This document shows positions 40,589-50,154 of a stretch of DNA of 64,000 nt, piece by piece. The notes beneath the pieces were generated by a model that ran no database searches, had not been told where the DNA came from, and saw only the letters and a list, made by a program, of their open reading frames with translations. The first letter of the stretch is position 1. Each line of letters starts with the position of its first letter. A program made the translations under genes and the position numbers. Origin of the DNA: Prevotella sp. (GTDB lineage Bacteria > Bacteroidota > Bacteroidia > Bacteroidales > Bacteroidaceae); contig JAGCZA010000076.1 of assembly GCA_017960525.1 (NCBI GenBank), positions 1 to 64,000 of the forward strand, given 5' to 3'.

Positions 40589-41928
40589 AGCATCTCATCC
40601 TTGTCTTTTGTCTGTCTGTCTGCTGCTATGCCGCAGTCTGTGCGCAGAAATTCCAGCAGGAGTTTGGGAATCCCCGCAAACCTTTTGTCGAGGCGGTGGC
40701 CACTCCCAACCATACTGACAGCCACTATGCCTTGGGCCAGCAGGCCACGCTCCGCGTAACGGCCCGTGAGGGGGGCGTGCCTCTCAATGGCACCACGCTG
40801 CGCTACAAGGTGGGGCCGGAGATGCTGCTGCCCGAAGACTGGCAGGAAACAAGTTTTGCCGATGGTGAGGCCCTCGTCGTAATGGGAACAATGACGGAAC
40901 CCGGCTTCCTGGCCTGCCAGTATGAATTTCGCACAGCCGACGGGAAAACCTGCAAGGATTTGGTGAAGGTGGCCTTCAGTCCGGAACAGATTAAGACTTT
41001 CACCCCGATGCCACAGGACTTTGAAAAGTTCTGGCAGCAGGTTCTGAAGGAGGCCCGCAAAGTGCCTTTTGAGACTGAATACTTCGATGTTCCAGATGCT
41101 ACCGACGATCAGTTCGTGACCAAGTTGGTGCGTCTGCGTGTGGGCAAGGAGAAGTGGATGCAGGGCTATCTCACATATCCCAAAACCCAAACTGGGAAAT
41201 TCCCCGTTGTCCTTTGTCCTCCAGGTGCTGGCAGTCAGAAGATTTATCCCTCCGACTACTTCCCCCGTGAGGGTTGCATCTATCTGAACATAGAAATCCA
41301 CGACAACAATCAGCGTATGCCCGACGATGCCTACAACGCTATGCGCCACGAGAAGTGCAACGGCTATATGCGTCGAGGGATGGCCTCACGCGACACTTAT
41401 TACTATAAAGACGTGTACGTGGGATGCGCCCGTGCCCTTGACTTCCTGTGCTCTCTGCCCGAATGGGATGGCAGGAACGCTATCGTCACGGGCGGTTCCC
41501 AGGGCGGTGCCTTGACCATCGTCACTGCCGCGCTTAACGAAAAGGCCTCGCTTTGTGCCCCATTCTATCCCGCTCTGTGCGACCTTATGGGCTTTGCCCA
41601 CCAACGTGCCGGCGGGTGGCCCAAGTTCTTCAGCAACTTCAATAATGACAGTCGTATAGACCTGCCCTATGAACAGGCGGAGACCACGTTGCAGTATTTC
41701 GACGTGGTGAACTTTGCCCGCATCCTCAAGGTGCCCACCTTTATGTCGTGGGGCTATAACGACGATACCTGTTCGCCCACCAGCGTGTGGGCCGCCTGGA
41801 ACGAAATCGTCGCCCCAAAGGAGTGTGACATCACTCCGTCGAGCGGCCACTGGCGTTTCCCCTCCAGTCAGGAGAAGTGCCTTGGTTGGATGAAACTACA
41901 CATCAGTCAGAATAATGCTAAACCATAA
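40585..41928 (+). CDS. Acetyl-esterase of the acetylxylan esterase (CE7/AXE1) type
   Basis: A 447-residue exported alpha/beta hydrolase with signal MKHLILVFCLSVCCYAAVCA. An N-terminal beta domain (about 22-130) precedes the catalytic domain with LCPPGAG, the nucleophile Ser in GGSQGG, and C-terminal WGYNDDTCSP with Asp and SSGHWRFP with His. It probably removes acetyl groups from plant cell wall sugars, here pectin. Translation is coupled to the GH2 gene by the 4-bp overlap. Confidence 0.85.
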   Translation: MKHLILVFCLSVCCYAAVCAQKFQQEFGNPRKPFVEAVATPNHTDSHYALGQQATLRVTAREGGVPLNGTTLRYKVGPEMLLPEDWQETSFADGEALVVMGTMTEPGFLACQYEFRTADGKTCKDLVKVAFSPEQIKTFTPMPQDFEKFWQQVLKEARKVPFETEYFDVPDATDDQFVTKLVRLRVGKEKWMQGYLTYPKTQTGKFPVVLCPPGAGSQKIYPSDYFPREGCIYLNIEIHDNNQRMPDDAYNAMRHEKCNGYMRRGMASRDTYYYKDVYVGCARALDFLCSLPEWDGRNAIVTGGSQGGALTIVTAALNEKASLCAPFYPALCDLMGFAHQRAGGWPKFFSNFNNDSRIDLPYEQAETTLQYFDVVNFARILKVPTFMSWGYNDDTCSPTSVWAAWNEIVAPKECDITPSSGHWRFPSSQEKCLGWMKLHISQNNAKP

Positions 41929-41944
41929 CTAACTAATTGTAACA

Positions 41945-44416
41945 ATGAAGACTAAACTAACAACTCTGCTCATACTGATGACTGTTATGGGCGTGAATGC
42001 ACAAGTGACGCCTGTCACACAAATGGAAAAACTGGATCGTGGCCTTGTGGCCCTACCCAACAGTTCTGGTTCTGGCCGGTTCGTCAGTTGGCGTTTCTTT
42101 GGGACCGATGACCCCTTGCGCACAACCTTTGACCTGTTGCGCAACGGCAAAGTGGTCAAGAGTGACCTCACTGTGACCAACTATAAGGACACTGGCGGCT
42201 CGTCCACCTCCGTCTATCAGGTTGTGACGAAGATAGACGGCGAGGCCGTGGATACCTCCGCCTCAGTCACGCCTTGGAGTAACGTGTGGTTCAAACTGCC
42301 GCTTGACCAACCAGCCAAAGGCAGTGCTAATGGTGGCACCTACACCCCCAACGATTGCTCGGTGGGTGATGTGGATGGCGACGGCGAATATGAAATCTTT
42401 GTCAAATGGGACCCCTCTACGGCCAAGGATAATTCGCAGGGCGGTATTACCGACAACGTCTATATCGACTGCTACAAACTCGACGGCACGAAACTCTGGC
42501 GCATCAACTTGGGGCGCAACATACGTGCTGGTGCCCACTATACGCAGTTTATGGTCTATGACTTTGACGGCGACGGACGGGCTGAAATGATGTGCAAGAC
42601 GGCTCCAGGCTCTAAAGACGGGCCGGGCAACTACGTGAACCAGGCAGCCACCGATGCTGCCATACGCGCCGCATCGAACACCAAGAGTTGGCTCAACAGT
42701 GACGGTCGCGTGAACGGCGGACACGAGTACCTCACCGTGTTCGAGGGTCTGACGGGCAAGGCCATCCACACCATCGCCTACAACCCCAACCGCAACGCCA
42801 AGAGTGAACTGAGCGAAGCCGAGGGCACCTTTAACTGGGGAACAAATGGCAAGAACGACAAGGGCAGTTATGGCAACCGTGGCGAGCGCTATCTGGCAGC
42901 CGTGGCCGCACTCGACGGGCCGGAGGGCCGTCACAGCGGCATTTTCTGTAGGGGCTATTACACATACGCCTATATCTGGGCCGTTGACTTCGACGGGCAG
43001 CGGCTCATTCCGCGCTGGCTCCATCGTTCTGACAACACTACCAGTTACAGCGTGACCGACTACCGCAATGCCACCAGTAGTGCTGGTATAACAACCAACT
43101 ATTCCGCCAAGGCGGCCACAGGGCAGAATAGCAGCCGCACTATGTTCGGCAACGGTAACCATAATATGACCATCGGCGACGTGGATGGCGACGGTCGCGA
43201 CGAGATCGTCTGGGGCTCCGCTGCCCTTGACGATGACGGCAAACTGCTCTATGCCACTGGCTTCGGCCACGGCGACGCCATCCACATGGGTAAGATGATA
43301 CCTGGCCAGAAAGGCTTGCAGGTGTTCCAGGTGCATGAGGAGAAGGGTACCTACGCTTGGGATTTGCACGATGCCGCTACAGGCGAAATACTCTTCAAAG
43401 GAGGCCCGTCGGGCGTGGACAATGGACGTGGTATGGCTGCACAACTCACGTCGAAGAGCCAGGAATGGTGGTTCAGTTCGGCCAGTGAAAGGGCGCAGCG
43501 CAGTTCCGTTACTGGCGAGGTGGCCACGGACAAGAACGGGTCGGTGAACTTCCGTATGTACTGGGACGGCACCGTGCAGGATGGCCTCCTCGACGGTAAC
43601 AAACTTGACAAGTACAGCGACAGCGGCGATAGTTTCAGCCGCCTTATCACTTTCTCAGATAAGGGACCGGGCAGCACCTGTAATGGCACCAAAAACACGC
43701 CCTGCCTACTGGCCGACATCTTGGGTGACTGGCGTGAGGAGATTGTGCTCTATGCGCAGACAGACCAAGAGACTTATCTCGGCATCTTCTCAACTAACAT
43801 TTCGACCAACTATACCGTGCCCACGCTTATGCACGACCATACCTACCGTATGGCCGTCTGCTGGCAGAACACGGCCTACAACCAGCCGCCGCATCTGGGC
43901 TATAACCTGGCCGAGGAAATGATGCCTCGACTGATAGACCCGCAGTTGGAAATGACGGTTGAAGTGGGCCAGGAGATGACGTTCACAGCCAAGGCATTTC
44001 AGGCGAAAAGCATTGCACTCGCGAAAACCATCCTGCCCGACGGCACCTCGAAACTTTATAACGTGCCAGACGGTTTTACACGTGCCATCGACAACACCGC
44101 CAAGACCCTTGTCATCACAGGTTCCCCACAGATGGAGGGCGACTACAAGTTTGCTATCCTGCTTACTGGCTTTGGCAGCGAGAAGGTCACAGATACGCTT
44201 GTTGTGCATGCCACTCCACAACAGACTATTGTCTTGAAGGGTGATGTCAATGGCGACAAAGTGGTGGACGTGGCCGACATTGCCGCCACCATTTCCCACA
44301 TGGCTGGTACTATGAAATATGAGTGTGCCGACTCAAATGGTGATGGTCAAGTGGATGTGGCTGATATTGCCTATATCATCAGTTTAATGGCAGACGGACT
44401 AAAACCCGAAGAGTAG
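41945..44416 (+). CDS. PL11 rhamnogalacturonan lyase with C-terminal dockerin-like repeats
   Basis: An 823-residue secreted lyase (signal MKTKLTTLLILMTVMGVNA). The eight-bladed propeller of family PL11 is evident from repeated calcium-binding DVDGDGEYE, DFDGDGRAE and DVDGDGRDE strands and from ALPNSSGSGRFVSWRFFGTD. It cleaves rhamnogalacturonan I backbones by beta-elimination. The end (about 760-823) has two dockerin type I-like repeats, GDVNGDKVVDVADIAATI and DSNGDGQVDVADIAYII. It starts 16 bp after the esterase. Confidence 0.92.
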   Translation: MKTKLTTLLILMTVMGVNAQVTPVTQMEKLDRGLVALPNSSGSGRFVSWRFFGTDDPLRTTFDLLRNGKVVKSDLTVTNYKDTGGSSTSVYQVVTKIDGEAVDTSASVTPWSNVWFKLPLDQPAKGSANGGTYTPNDCSVGDVDGDGEYEIFVKWDPSTAKDNSQGGITDNVYIDCYKLDGTKLWRINLGRNIRAGAHYTQFMVYDFDGDGRAEMMCKTAPGSKDGPGNYVNQAATDAAIRAASNTKSWLNSDGRVNGGHEYLTVFEGLTGKAIHTIAYNPNRNAKSELSEAEGTFNWGTNGKNDKGSYGNRGERYLAAVAALDGPEGRHSGIFCRGYYTYAYIWAVDFDGQRLIPRWLHRSDNTTSYSVTDYRNATSSAGITTNYSAKAATGQNSSRTMFGNGNHNMTIGDVDGDGRDEIVWGSAALDDDGKLLYATGFGHGDAIHMGKMIPGQKGLQVFQVHEEKGTYAWDLHDAATGEILFKGGPSGVDNGRGMAAQLTSKSQEWWFSSASERAQRSSVTGEVATDKNGSVNFRMYWDGTVQDGLLDGNKLDKYSDSGDSFSRLITFSDKGPGSTCNGTKNTPCLLADILGDWREEIVLYAQTDQETYLGIFSTNISTNYTVPTLMHDHTYRMAVCWQNTAYNQPPHLGYNLAEEMMPRLIDPQLEMTVEVGQEMTFTAKAFQAKSIALAKTILPDGTSKLYNVPDGFTRAIDNTAKTLVITGSPQMEGDYKFAILLTGFGSEKVTDTLVVHATPQQTIVLKGDVNGDKVVDVADIAATISHMAGTMKYECADSNGDGQVDVADIAYIISLMADGLKPEE

Positions 44417-44449
44417 TTACCCTGTGGAACAGAAAAATGATGAGTACTG

Positions 44450-45379
44450 ATGACCACCGATGAACGGTATATGGAGCGGTGCCTGCAATTGGCCCGTAAT
44501 GGCCTGCTGACGGCAAGGCCCAACCCGATGGTGGGCGCAGTCATTGTTGCCAATTGTCCGGGGGAGGGCGAGCGTATCATCGGCGAAGGCTACCACGTGC
44601 GTTGTGGCGAGGGGCATGCTGAGGTGAATGCCTTTGCATCGGTGAAGACGGCAGACAAGCCATTGCTCCGTGAGGCTACCCTTTATGTGTCGTTGGAACC
44701 CTGCTCACATTTCGGCAAGACACCACCCTGCGCCGACTTGATTGTCGAAAAAGGTGTGCGACGCGTGGTGGTGGGCTGTATCGACGAGTTCGCAAAGGTG
44801 CAGGGACGGGGCATACGCAGATTGCAAGAGGCTGGCATCAGCGTCACCGTGGGCGTGAAGGAAACTGAGTGCCGGCAACTGAATCGCCGCTTTTTTACCT
44901 TTCACCGCCTGCACCGGCCTTACATTATTCTAAAGTGGGCACAGACGGCCAATGGCTTTATCGACGACCGTGGGCACGCCTTGGCCATCTCCACACCTTT
45001 CACCCAGATGCTGGTCCATAAGTTGAGGGCCGAGGAAGATGCTGTCCTTGTAGGACGAATCACCGACGAGCGAGAGCATCCGAGGCTGACGGTGCGCCAT
45101 TGGGTCGGTCCTGATCCTGTGAGGCTGGTGGTGAGCCGTAGCCAGCCCCTTCATTTGGATGATTTGTACGAGAAAGGCATACAATCGCTCATTGTCGAGG
45201 GTGGGGCCACGACGCTCAATCGTTTTCTGGAGCAAGACTTGTGGGATGAGATACGGGTGGAGACGGCACCCTTTACTGTGACCGATGGCACCCGTGCCCC
45301 ACAATTGCCCGCTACGGCGCGGGTGGCAAGGAGCGAAAACTACGACGGTAATACCATCGTCACTCTTGTGCGGGCTTGA
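44450..45379 (+). CDS. ribD: Bifunctional riboflavin deaminase/reductase
   Basis: A 309-residue enzyme. The N-terminal zinc deaminase has HAEVNAF and [14 protein letters not shown]; the C-terminal reductase begins at about 148 ([18 protein letters not shown]). It carries out two steps in riboflavin synthesis. It lies 33 bp after the PL11 gene and may be a read-through passenger of that operon. Its last 20 bp overlap the convergent DUF3316 gene. Confidence 0.92.
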   Translation: MTTDERYMERCLQLARNGLLTARPNPMVGAVIVANCPGEGERIIGEGYHVRCGEGHAEVNAFASVKTADKPLLREATLYVSLEPCSHFGKTPPCADLIVEKGVRRVVVGCIDEFAKVQGRGIRRLQEAGISVTVGVKETECRQLNRRFFTFHRLHRPYIILKWAQTANGFIDDRGHALAISTPFTQMLVHKLRAEEDAVLVGRITDEREHPRLTVRHWVGPDPVRLVVSRSQPLHLDDLYEKGIQSLIVEGGATTLNRFLEQDLWDEIRVETAPFTVTDGTRAPQLPATARVARSENYDGNTIVTLVRA

Positions 45380-46154
45380 CCTTCCCGAACCTTTGCTGAT
45401 AGCCTATCATCAGGCGGTGCGCCAACACGTGCTGCTTCAAGTTGTTGACGCGCAACTGCTGGTAGTCGCCCAGATAGCCCAGTGTGAGAGTGGCCGAACG
45501 CGAACAGCGCCACTCCAGTTGCAGTTGCTGGCGGAACGAGGGGGCGGAAACAAAGGTGGTAGGCACAACATTGTGGTCGTAGTTGCCCAGCGAGAATATT
45601 TCATAGTACGATTGGCCGTAGTTGGGACTGAATACGATGCCCAGCAAGGGAAGGTCCAACTCGTAGCGCAGCGACAACTTCTTATATATCTGCCAGTTGG
45701 CTATGCCTGAGGGCCGCAGTTGCAGTCCAATTCGGGCGTTGGCGGGGTTGTTGCTGTTGCGGGTGTTGTAGATGAAGCCTACACCCAAGTCGGCCAGTCC
45801 GCCCGCTTGAAGCGTTAGCCGCCCGTCGAGCAGGGGCCAACTGTAGTAGCGTCCGAAATAGAGGTTGTAGACTCCCTCTAACTCCTGCCCGTCCTCGGTG
45901 CGGTCGCTCACCGACGAAAGGTTGAGTTGGTTCTGCCAGATGGTAGCCCAGTGGGAGTCCTGCTGGGTGCGCTCGCTGACGGTGAGGAAAGTCAGTCCGA
46001 CGCCGCTGAACTTCTCTTGCGAGAGGTAGGTGTCGAGCACGTGGGTAGAGCCAAAGCCTATCTGGTAGTTCTGCCGTATGGTGGTTTGTGCCACGGCGGT
46101 GACGGCCAGCATCAATGGCAGGCAGAGCGAGGCAATTGTTTGTCTGATTCCCAT
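45360..46154 (-). CDS. DUF3316 outer-envelope protein
   Basis: A 264-residue exported protein with signal [23 protein letters not shown]. The mature chain has regular alternating strands ([19 protein letters not shown]..., [24 protein letters not shown]) like a small outer-membrane barrel, and matches DUF3316. It is the last gene of the minus-strand block, 30 bp after the GH2 fusion. Function is unknown. Confidence 0.85.
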   Translation of the reverse strand: MGIRQTIASLCLPLMLAVTAVAQTTIRQNYQIGFGSTHVLDTYLSQEKFSGVGLTFLTVSERTQQDSHWATIWQNQLNLSSVSDRTEDGQELEGVYNLYFGRYYSWPLLDGRLTLQAGGLADLGVGFIYNTRNSNNPANARIGLQLRPSGIANWQIYKKLSLRYELDLPLLGIVFSPNYGQSYYEIFSLGNYDHNVVPTTFVSAPSFRQQLQLEWRCSRSATLTLGYLGDYQQLRVNNLKQHVLAHRLMIGYQQRFGKVKPAQE

Positions 46155-46184
46155 ATTGTTCCTTATTATGGTGGTTGTTAGTGG

Positions 46185-49100
46185 TTATTGCAGTTCAAGG
46201 TTTTTCAGCTCCACGCCCTTTCCTTCTATGGTCAGGCGGTAAGAGCCGGCATTTATCTGTGTGCCTGTGGTTGTCGAGAGCATCTTGAATTTGTCGGGTG
46301 TAGGTGGAAACGATAGTTCGCGATTCACGAGGGTGATGCCCTTGCTGTCCACGAGGGTCAGGCGGGTGGTGACTGGTGCGCCAGTAGTGTTCTTGTAGCG
46401 GAAGCGGAGGGCGTACTCTTGGCCGAGACCGGGGGTGATGATGAAGGTGGTGGACTGGTTCTTCTGGCCCGATTGTGGCTCGTAGACCGTGGCGGGGCGT
46501 GGGTCAAGGTCCTGTGGCAGTTCCGATTGCGGGAGTTTGGCGATGGTGTCGGTGTCGAGGGAGAGCCAGAAAGGCTTTTGGGACTCTTGGGTGCCATAGG
46601 TCTCATTGGCTTTACTGGCTTGGGCGACAGCAATAGCGGCGATGACGGCCTGGCCCGCTTTCACTTCAGGGAAGGAGATACGGAGGCGGCCATTCTTCGC
46701 AGGGGCATAGACAACGCGCTTCAAGGCACCACAGTAGCCCGCTTCGGCCCAGGGGTCGAGGTCGTCGATGACAAGGGAGTCGTTGATGGCGACATCGAAG
46801 ATGCGTAGGCCTTCGTAGTCGGCATCCTCGCGGTTATCACCCTTTCCGTGCCAGGGTTCGAGGAAATAAATTTCGATGCGGTAAGTGGTTGATGCGTTTC
46901 CTGATATCGGCAGGTCGTACCACAGGCGGTGGCGGCCAAAGCGGAAGAATTGGAAGAGGCCGTCGCTCTTGGTGCCTCGGATGTCGGTGGTGATATGGCG
47001 CTGGCTGGCCTGATAGGGGTGCAGTCCGAAATCCTGGCCCCAGGAGTGGCTGAGAATGGAGTCGTCGGCCTGCCACATCTGGCCGAACTCGTCGGTGTAT
47101 ATGTCGCCGCCACAGTTGATGCGGTATAGGTAGTGATAGCCCTCAGCGCCTTTCACGAGGTTGCGGTTTCGGTCGGCAGCGGTAGGAACGGTGGAAATAC
47201 CGCCGTTTACAGAACTGCTGTAACGCTGGCGGTACATATAGTAGGCAGGCGTGGGCTCTTCCCAGATGGTGGTGAGGCCCTTGTAGTTGATGGGGCCGAC
47301 GCGGTCGATGCGGCGGAGGGCGCCGTCGGGCTGCGTGCGGCCTGGGTTGTCGTGGCTGGAGAAGAGCCATTGGAAATGACCGCAGACGCCGAGGCTGTCG
47401 GCGAAGGCCTGTTCGGCCAGGCGGGCTTTCTTTTCGAGGAGGGCGGTGAAACTTTCCTCGCTGTATTTGGCGGAGCCGTGGAGGTCGATGGTGCGCCAGG
47501 CGCCGTATTCGCCGTTGAGCAGTTGGTCGGGGCGCGAGAGTTCTTTGGCGTAGGCATCGGCATTGCCGCCGTAGGTGCCGCTCCAGTTCTGGACGACATT
47601 CCAGTCGGTGCCCTCGCCGCCGTTGCAGGTGGTGACGGGGCGTTGGGTCGAAGCCGTGGGGTCGAGGCGGCGGATGAGGGCGGTGCACTCCTCGGCGAAG
47701 TCGCGGGGCAGGACACTCTCGTTCTGTAGGCCCCAGAGGATGACGCTGGGCGAGTTGCGGCGCTCACGGATCCAGCGCTCCAGCAGGCGGAGGAAGTTCT
47801 GGCGGAACTCAGGCGTGTCGTACCAGATGTGGGCGGAGAACTGGCTCCAGAAGAGTATGCCCTGCTGGTCAAAGAGTTGTTGGTAGAGCAGGTTATGGGG
47901 CTGGTGGGCCTCGCGGAAGGCGTTGAAACCGGCGTTGCGTATCTGCTTCACGCGGGAGCGGATTTGCTCTGGCGTGAAGGCGTGGCTCTGTCCGAGCAGA
48001 TGTTCATACTCGCAGGTGCCGTTGATGAAGACGGGCTGGCCGTTGAGGCGGAAACGGTTGTCGGCTTTGTCTGTTGCGACTGAAACGGCTGAATCACTAC
48101 AGGGCCACGAGAGGCTGCGGATGCCGAAGGGCGTGGTGACGAGGTCGGTGGTGACAAAGGCGGGCTCGCCTTGCTGGTGGGCATCGCCGTCATAGTGGTC
48201 TGGCTGCTTCACCATCGATGTCAGAGTGTAGAGGTACGGGTTGTCAAGGCTCCAGCGGTGGGCGTTGGTGACAGCAGTTGACTGGCGGATGACGCTTGTC
48301 TCACCAGGCTTGATAACCATTTCCTTATACAGCCTGAAGACTGTCTTGCCAGAGGCTTCGGCGAACTTGCTGACAAACTCAATGTATTGCGGGTCGGAAG
48401 AGTAGTTGTGCACCTCGGTCTCGATGAACACGCTGTCACACGCTTGGTTTGCCCAGATGTGGACACCGAAAGGTTCGATGCGCACCTCGTCGGTCTCGAC
48501 GAGCGTGACCGGGCGGAAGATACCAAAGGGTTGGCTGCCCTCGCTGAAACCGTATTCTGACGAGCAACCGCCACAAACCCACGGCGAGGCGGTTTGCATA
48601 GCCGGATGGTCAACGAGCACGCTTAACTTGTTTTCGCCCGTGCGGATGGCATCGGTGACATCGAGCGTCCAAACCGTTCGTCCCACCAGTTCTTTCGGGT
48701 ACTCGTGTCCGTTGAGTGTCACCGTGGCATAGGTGCCGATACCTTCAAACTGCAAGAAGTAGCGCTTACCGGAGCGTTTATCGCTCGTAAACACTTTATG
48801 GTAGATGGCACTTCCGTGGAGATTACCGTGGCGCAATTGTCGGTAGCCGTAGTAGTCGTCGAAGTTATGAGGGAGGGTCACCTTTGCCGCAACGGTGTCG
48901 GGGCAGAGGCGGGCAGTCCAGTCTTTGTTGAGGCTGGTAAGACGGCGCGGACCGCTCTGTTCGGGTTCAGGGAAGCGGACGTCGCTGCGGCCCATCGGCA
49001 CGCTTGTGGCTACGGCGATGCCGCGCTGCTGGTGGTTGTTCACGGCGCAGTAGAAGTGATACACTACGCCGTCGTGCTTCACAACGTAACTCTTGTGGGC

Positions 49101-50069
49101 GAACATCTCGTCATAGGACTTTGACGGGGCGATGAGGTCGGGGCCGTCCCAACGTTGCCAGTTCACGAGGTCACGGCTTACGGCAAAGGTGTTAAAGGCA
49201 TTATACTTGCGTGACGGGTCGTAAGCCTTGAAGTAGAACATCACATAGAGGTCGTCCATCTTGGCAATCTGCGCGTCGCCGGTGATGATGCCGCCGATCT
49301 CGTTGGCGAAGACTGGATTGCCATTGTAGCGTGTCCATTTCTTCAGGTCGTTTGAGAGGGCAATGCCGATACGCTCTGCCTTCAGCTTATTCTTGGGGTT
49401 GATGCCGCCTGCGTTGTAGAATATGACGAACCGCTTGCCCAATGTGCTCTGAGGGTCGTCATAGATGGTGCTCTTGTATTGCACCAGTTTCTCCCACCAT
49501 TGCGCATCCTTGTCGTTGATGGAGAGCAGCGGCTTTTTGTCCGACTTCCATTCGTGTGCCGTTGTAATGTCGCCTTTTGTCCAGGCCAAGCCGATGTTCA
49601 GCGGCTCTTTCACGGCTTCGTAGCCTGTGCCGTGGCCGCCGATATAGGTCATCCAGTGCTTTCCCTTGTATGTCTGCTGCTCGTAGTTGCCGCCCCACGT
49701 CCAGTCGATAAGGGCAGGGAAGCCGCCACGCTGGTTCATATCCCAGCCTTCGTCCTTATATGAAAGGATACGGCCAAGCGTTGTCCAGTGTAGCAAATCG
49801 TCCGATTCGGCCAGCCACGTCTCATAGCCGCGTCCGTCGGTGCCGTCCTTGCCGTTGTAGACGATGTAAGTCATCAGCCACTTGTCGCCCTCTCGGAAGA
49901 CCGTCGGACAGTCAATCTTGTGAAAGTTGTCTGTTGGGGCGACCACAAGGCCATACTTGTAGGGTGTGCGCACCTCGTTGTACACCGCCTGCATCACCGT
50001 CTGGGGGATGCTGTCGGCGCGGGCGAGTGTCGCCGTGAATATGAGGATAGCGATGAGTGTCTTCTTCAT
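46185..50069 (-). CDS. Three-part glycoside hydrolase: propeller (GH43/GH137-like), GH2, malectin-like
   Basis: A protein of 1294 residues from the ATG at 50069; the in-frame TTG just upstream is not preferred. Signal peptide MKKTLIAILIFTATLARA. Residues 20-370 form a five-bladed-propeller domain (CPTVFREGDKWLMTYIVYNGKDG, ITGDAQIAKMDDLYVMFYF). Residues 380-930 are GH2, with acid/base Glu in VILWGLQNES and a candidate nucleophile in LLNGEYGAW. Residues 1000-1170 are malectin-like, and the end is a CBM6-like sandwich. The plan recalls Bacteroides thetaiotaomicron BT0996 (GH137 arabinofuranosidase plus GH2 glucuronidase) of rhamnogalacturonan II breakdown; this assignment is from memory. Confidence 0.85.
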   Translation of the reverse strand: MKKTLIAILIFTATLARADSIPQTVMQAVYNEVRTPYKYGLVVAPTDNFHKIDCPTVFREGDKWLMTYIVYNGKDGTDGRGYETWLAESDDLLHWTTLGRILSYKDEGWDMNQRGGFPALIDWTWGGNYEQQTYKGKHWMTYIGGHGTGYEAVKEPLNIGLAWTKGDITTAHEWKSDKKPLLSINDKDAQWWEKLVQYKSTIYDDPQSTLGKRFVIFYNAGGINPKNKLKAERIGIALSNDLKKWTRYNGNPVFANEIGGIITGDAQIAKMDDLYVMFYFKAYDPSRKYNAFNTFAVSRDLVNWQRWDGPDLIAPSKSYDEMFAHKSYVVKHDGVVYHFYCAVNNHQQRGIAVATSVPMGRSDVRFPEPEQSGPRRLTSLNKDWTARLCPDTVAAKVTLPHNFDDYYGYRQLRHGNLHGSAIYHKVFTSDKRSGKRYFLQFEGIGTYATVTLNGHEYPKELVGRTVWTLDVTDAIRTGENKLSVLVDHPAMQTASPWVCGGCSSEYGFSEGSQPFGIFRPVTLVETDEVRIEPFGVHIWANQACDSVFIETEVHNYSSDPQYIEFVSKFAEASGKTVFRLYKEMVIKPGETSVIRQSTAVTNAHRWSLDNPYLYTLTSMVKQPDHYDGDAHQQGEPAFVTTDLVTTPFGIRSLSWPCSDSAVSVATDKADNRFRLNGQPVFINGTCEYEHLLGQSHAFTPEQIRSRVKQIRNAGFNAFREAHQPHNLLYQQLFDQQGILFWSQFSAHIWYDTPEFRQNFLRLLERWIRERRNSPSVILWGLQNESVLPRDFAEECTALIRRLDPTASTQRPVTTCNGGEGTDWNVVQNWSGTYGGNADAYAKELSRPDQLLNGEYGAWRTIDLHGSAKYSEESFTALLEKKARLAEQAFADSLGVCGHFQWLFSSHDNPGRTQPDGALRRIDRVGPINYKGLTTIWEEPTPAYYMYRQRYSSSVNGGISTVPTAADRNRNLVKGAEGYHYLYRINCGGDIYTDEFGQMWQADDSILSHSWGQDFGLHPYQASQRHITTDIRGTKSDGLFQFFRFGRHRLWYDLPISGNASTTYRIEIYFLEPWHGKGDNREDADYEGLRIFDVAINDSLVIDDLDPWAEAGYCGALKRVVYAPAKNGRLRISFPEVKAGQAVIAAIAVAQASKANETYGTQESQKPFWLSLDTDTIAKLPQSELPQDLDPRPATVYEPQSGQKNQSTTFIITPGLGQEYALRFRYKNTTGAPVTTRLTLVDSKGITLVNRELSFPPTPDKFKMLSTTTGTQINAGSYRLTIEGKGVELKNLELQ

Positions 50070-50076
50070 AAGCAAA

Positions 50077-50139
50077 AGTTTGGTTCGTCCTAACTATGAG
50101 TTTGGTTCGTCCTAACTATGAGTTTGGTTCGTCCAAACT
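50077..50139. repeat. Hairpin array 4 (three units, 22-nt period)
   Basis: Units at 50077-50095, 50099-50117 and 50121-50139. Two units carry CCTAACT instead of CCAAACT, so their stems have one mismatch; the third is the exact AGTTTGGTTCGTCCAAACT. It fills the gap between two operon genes. Confidence 0.88.
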
Positions 50140-50154
50140 ATAAGTTAGCCGTAA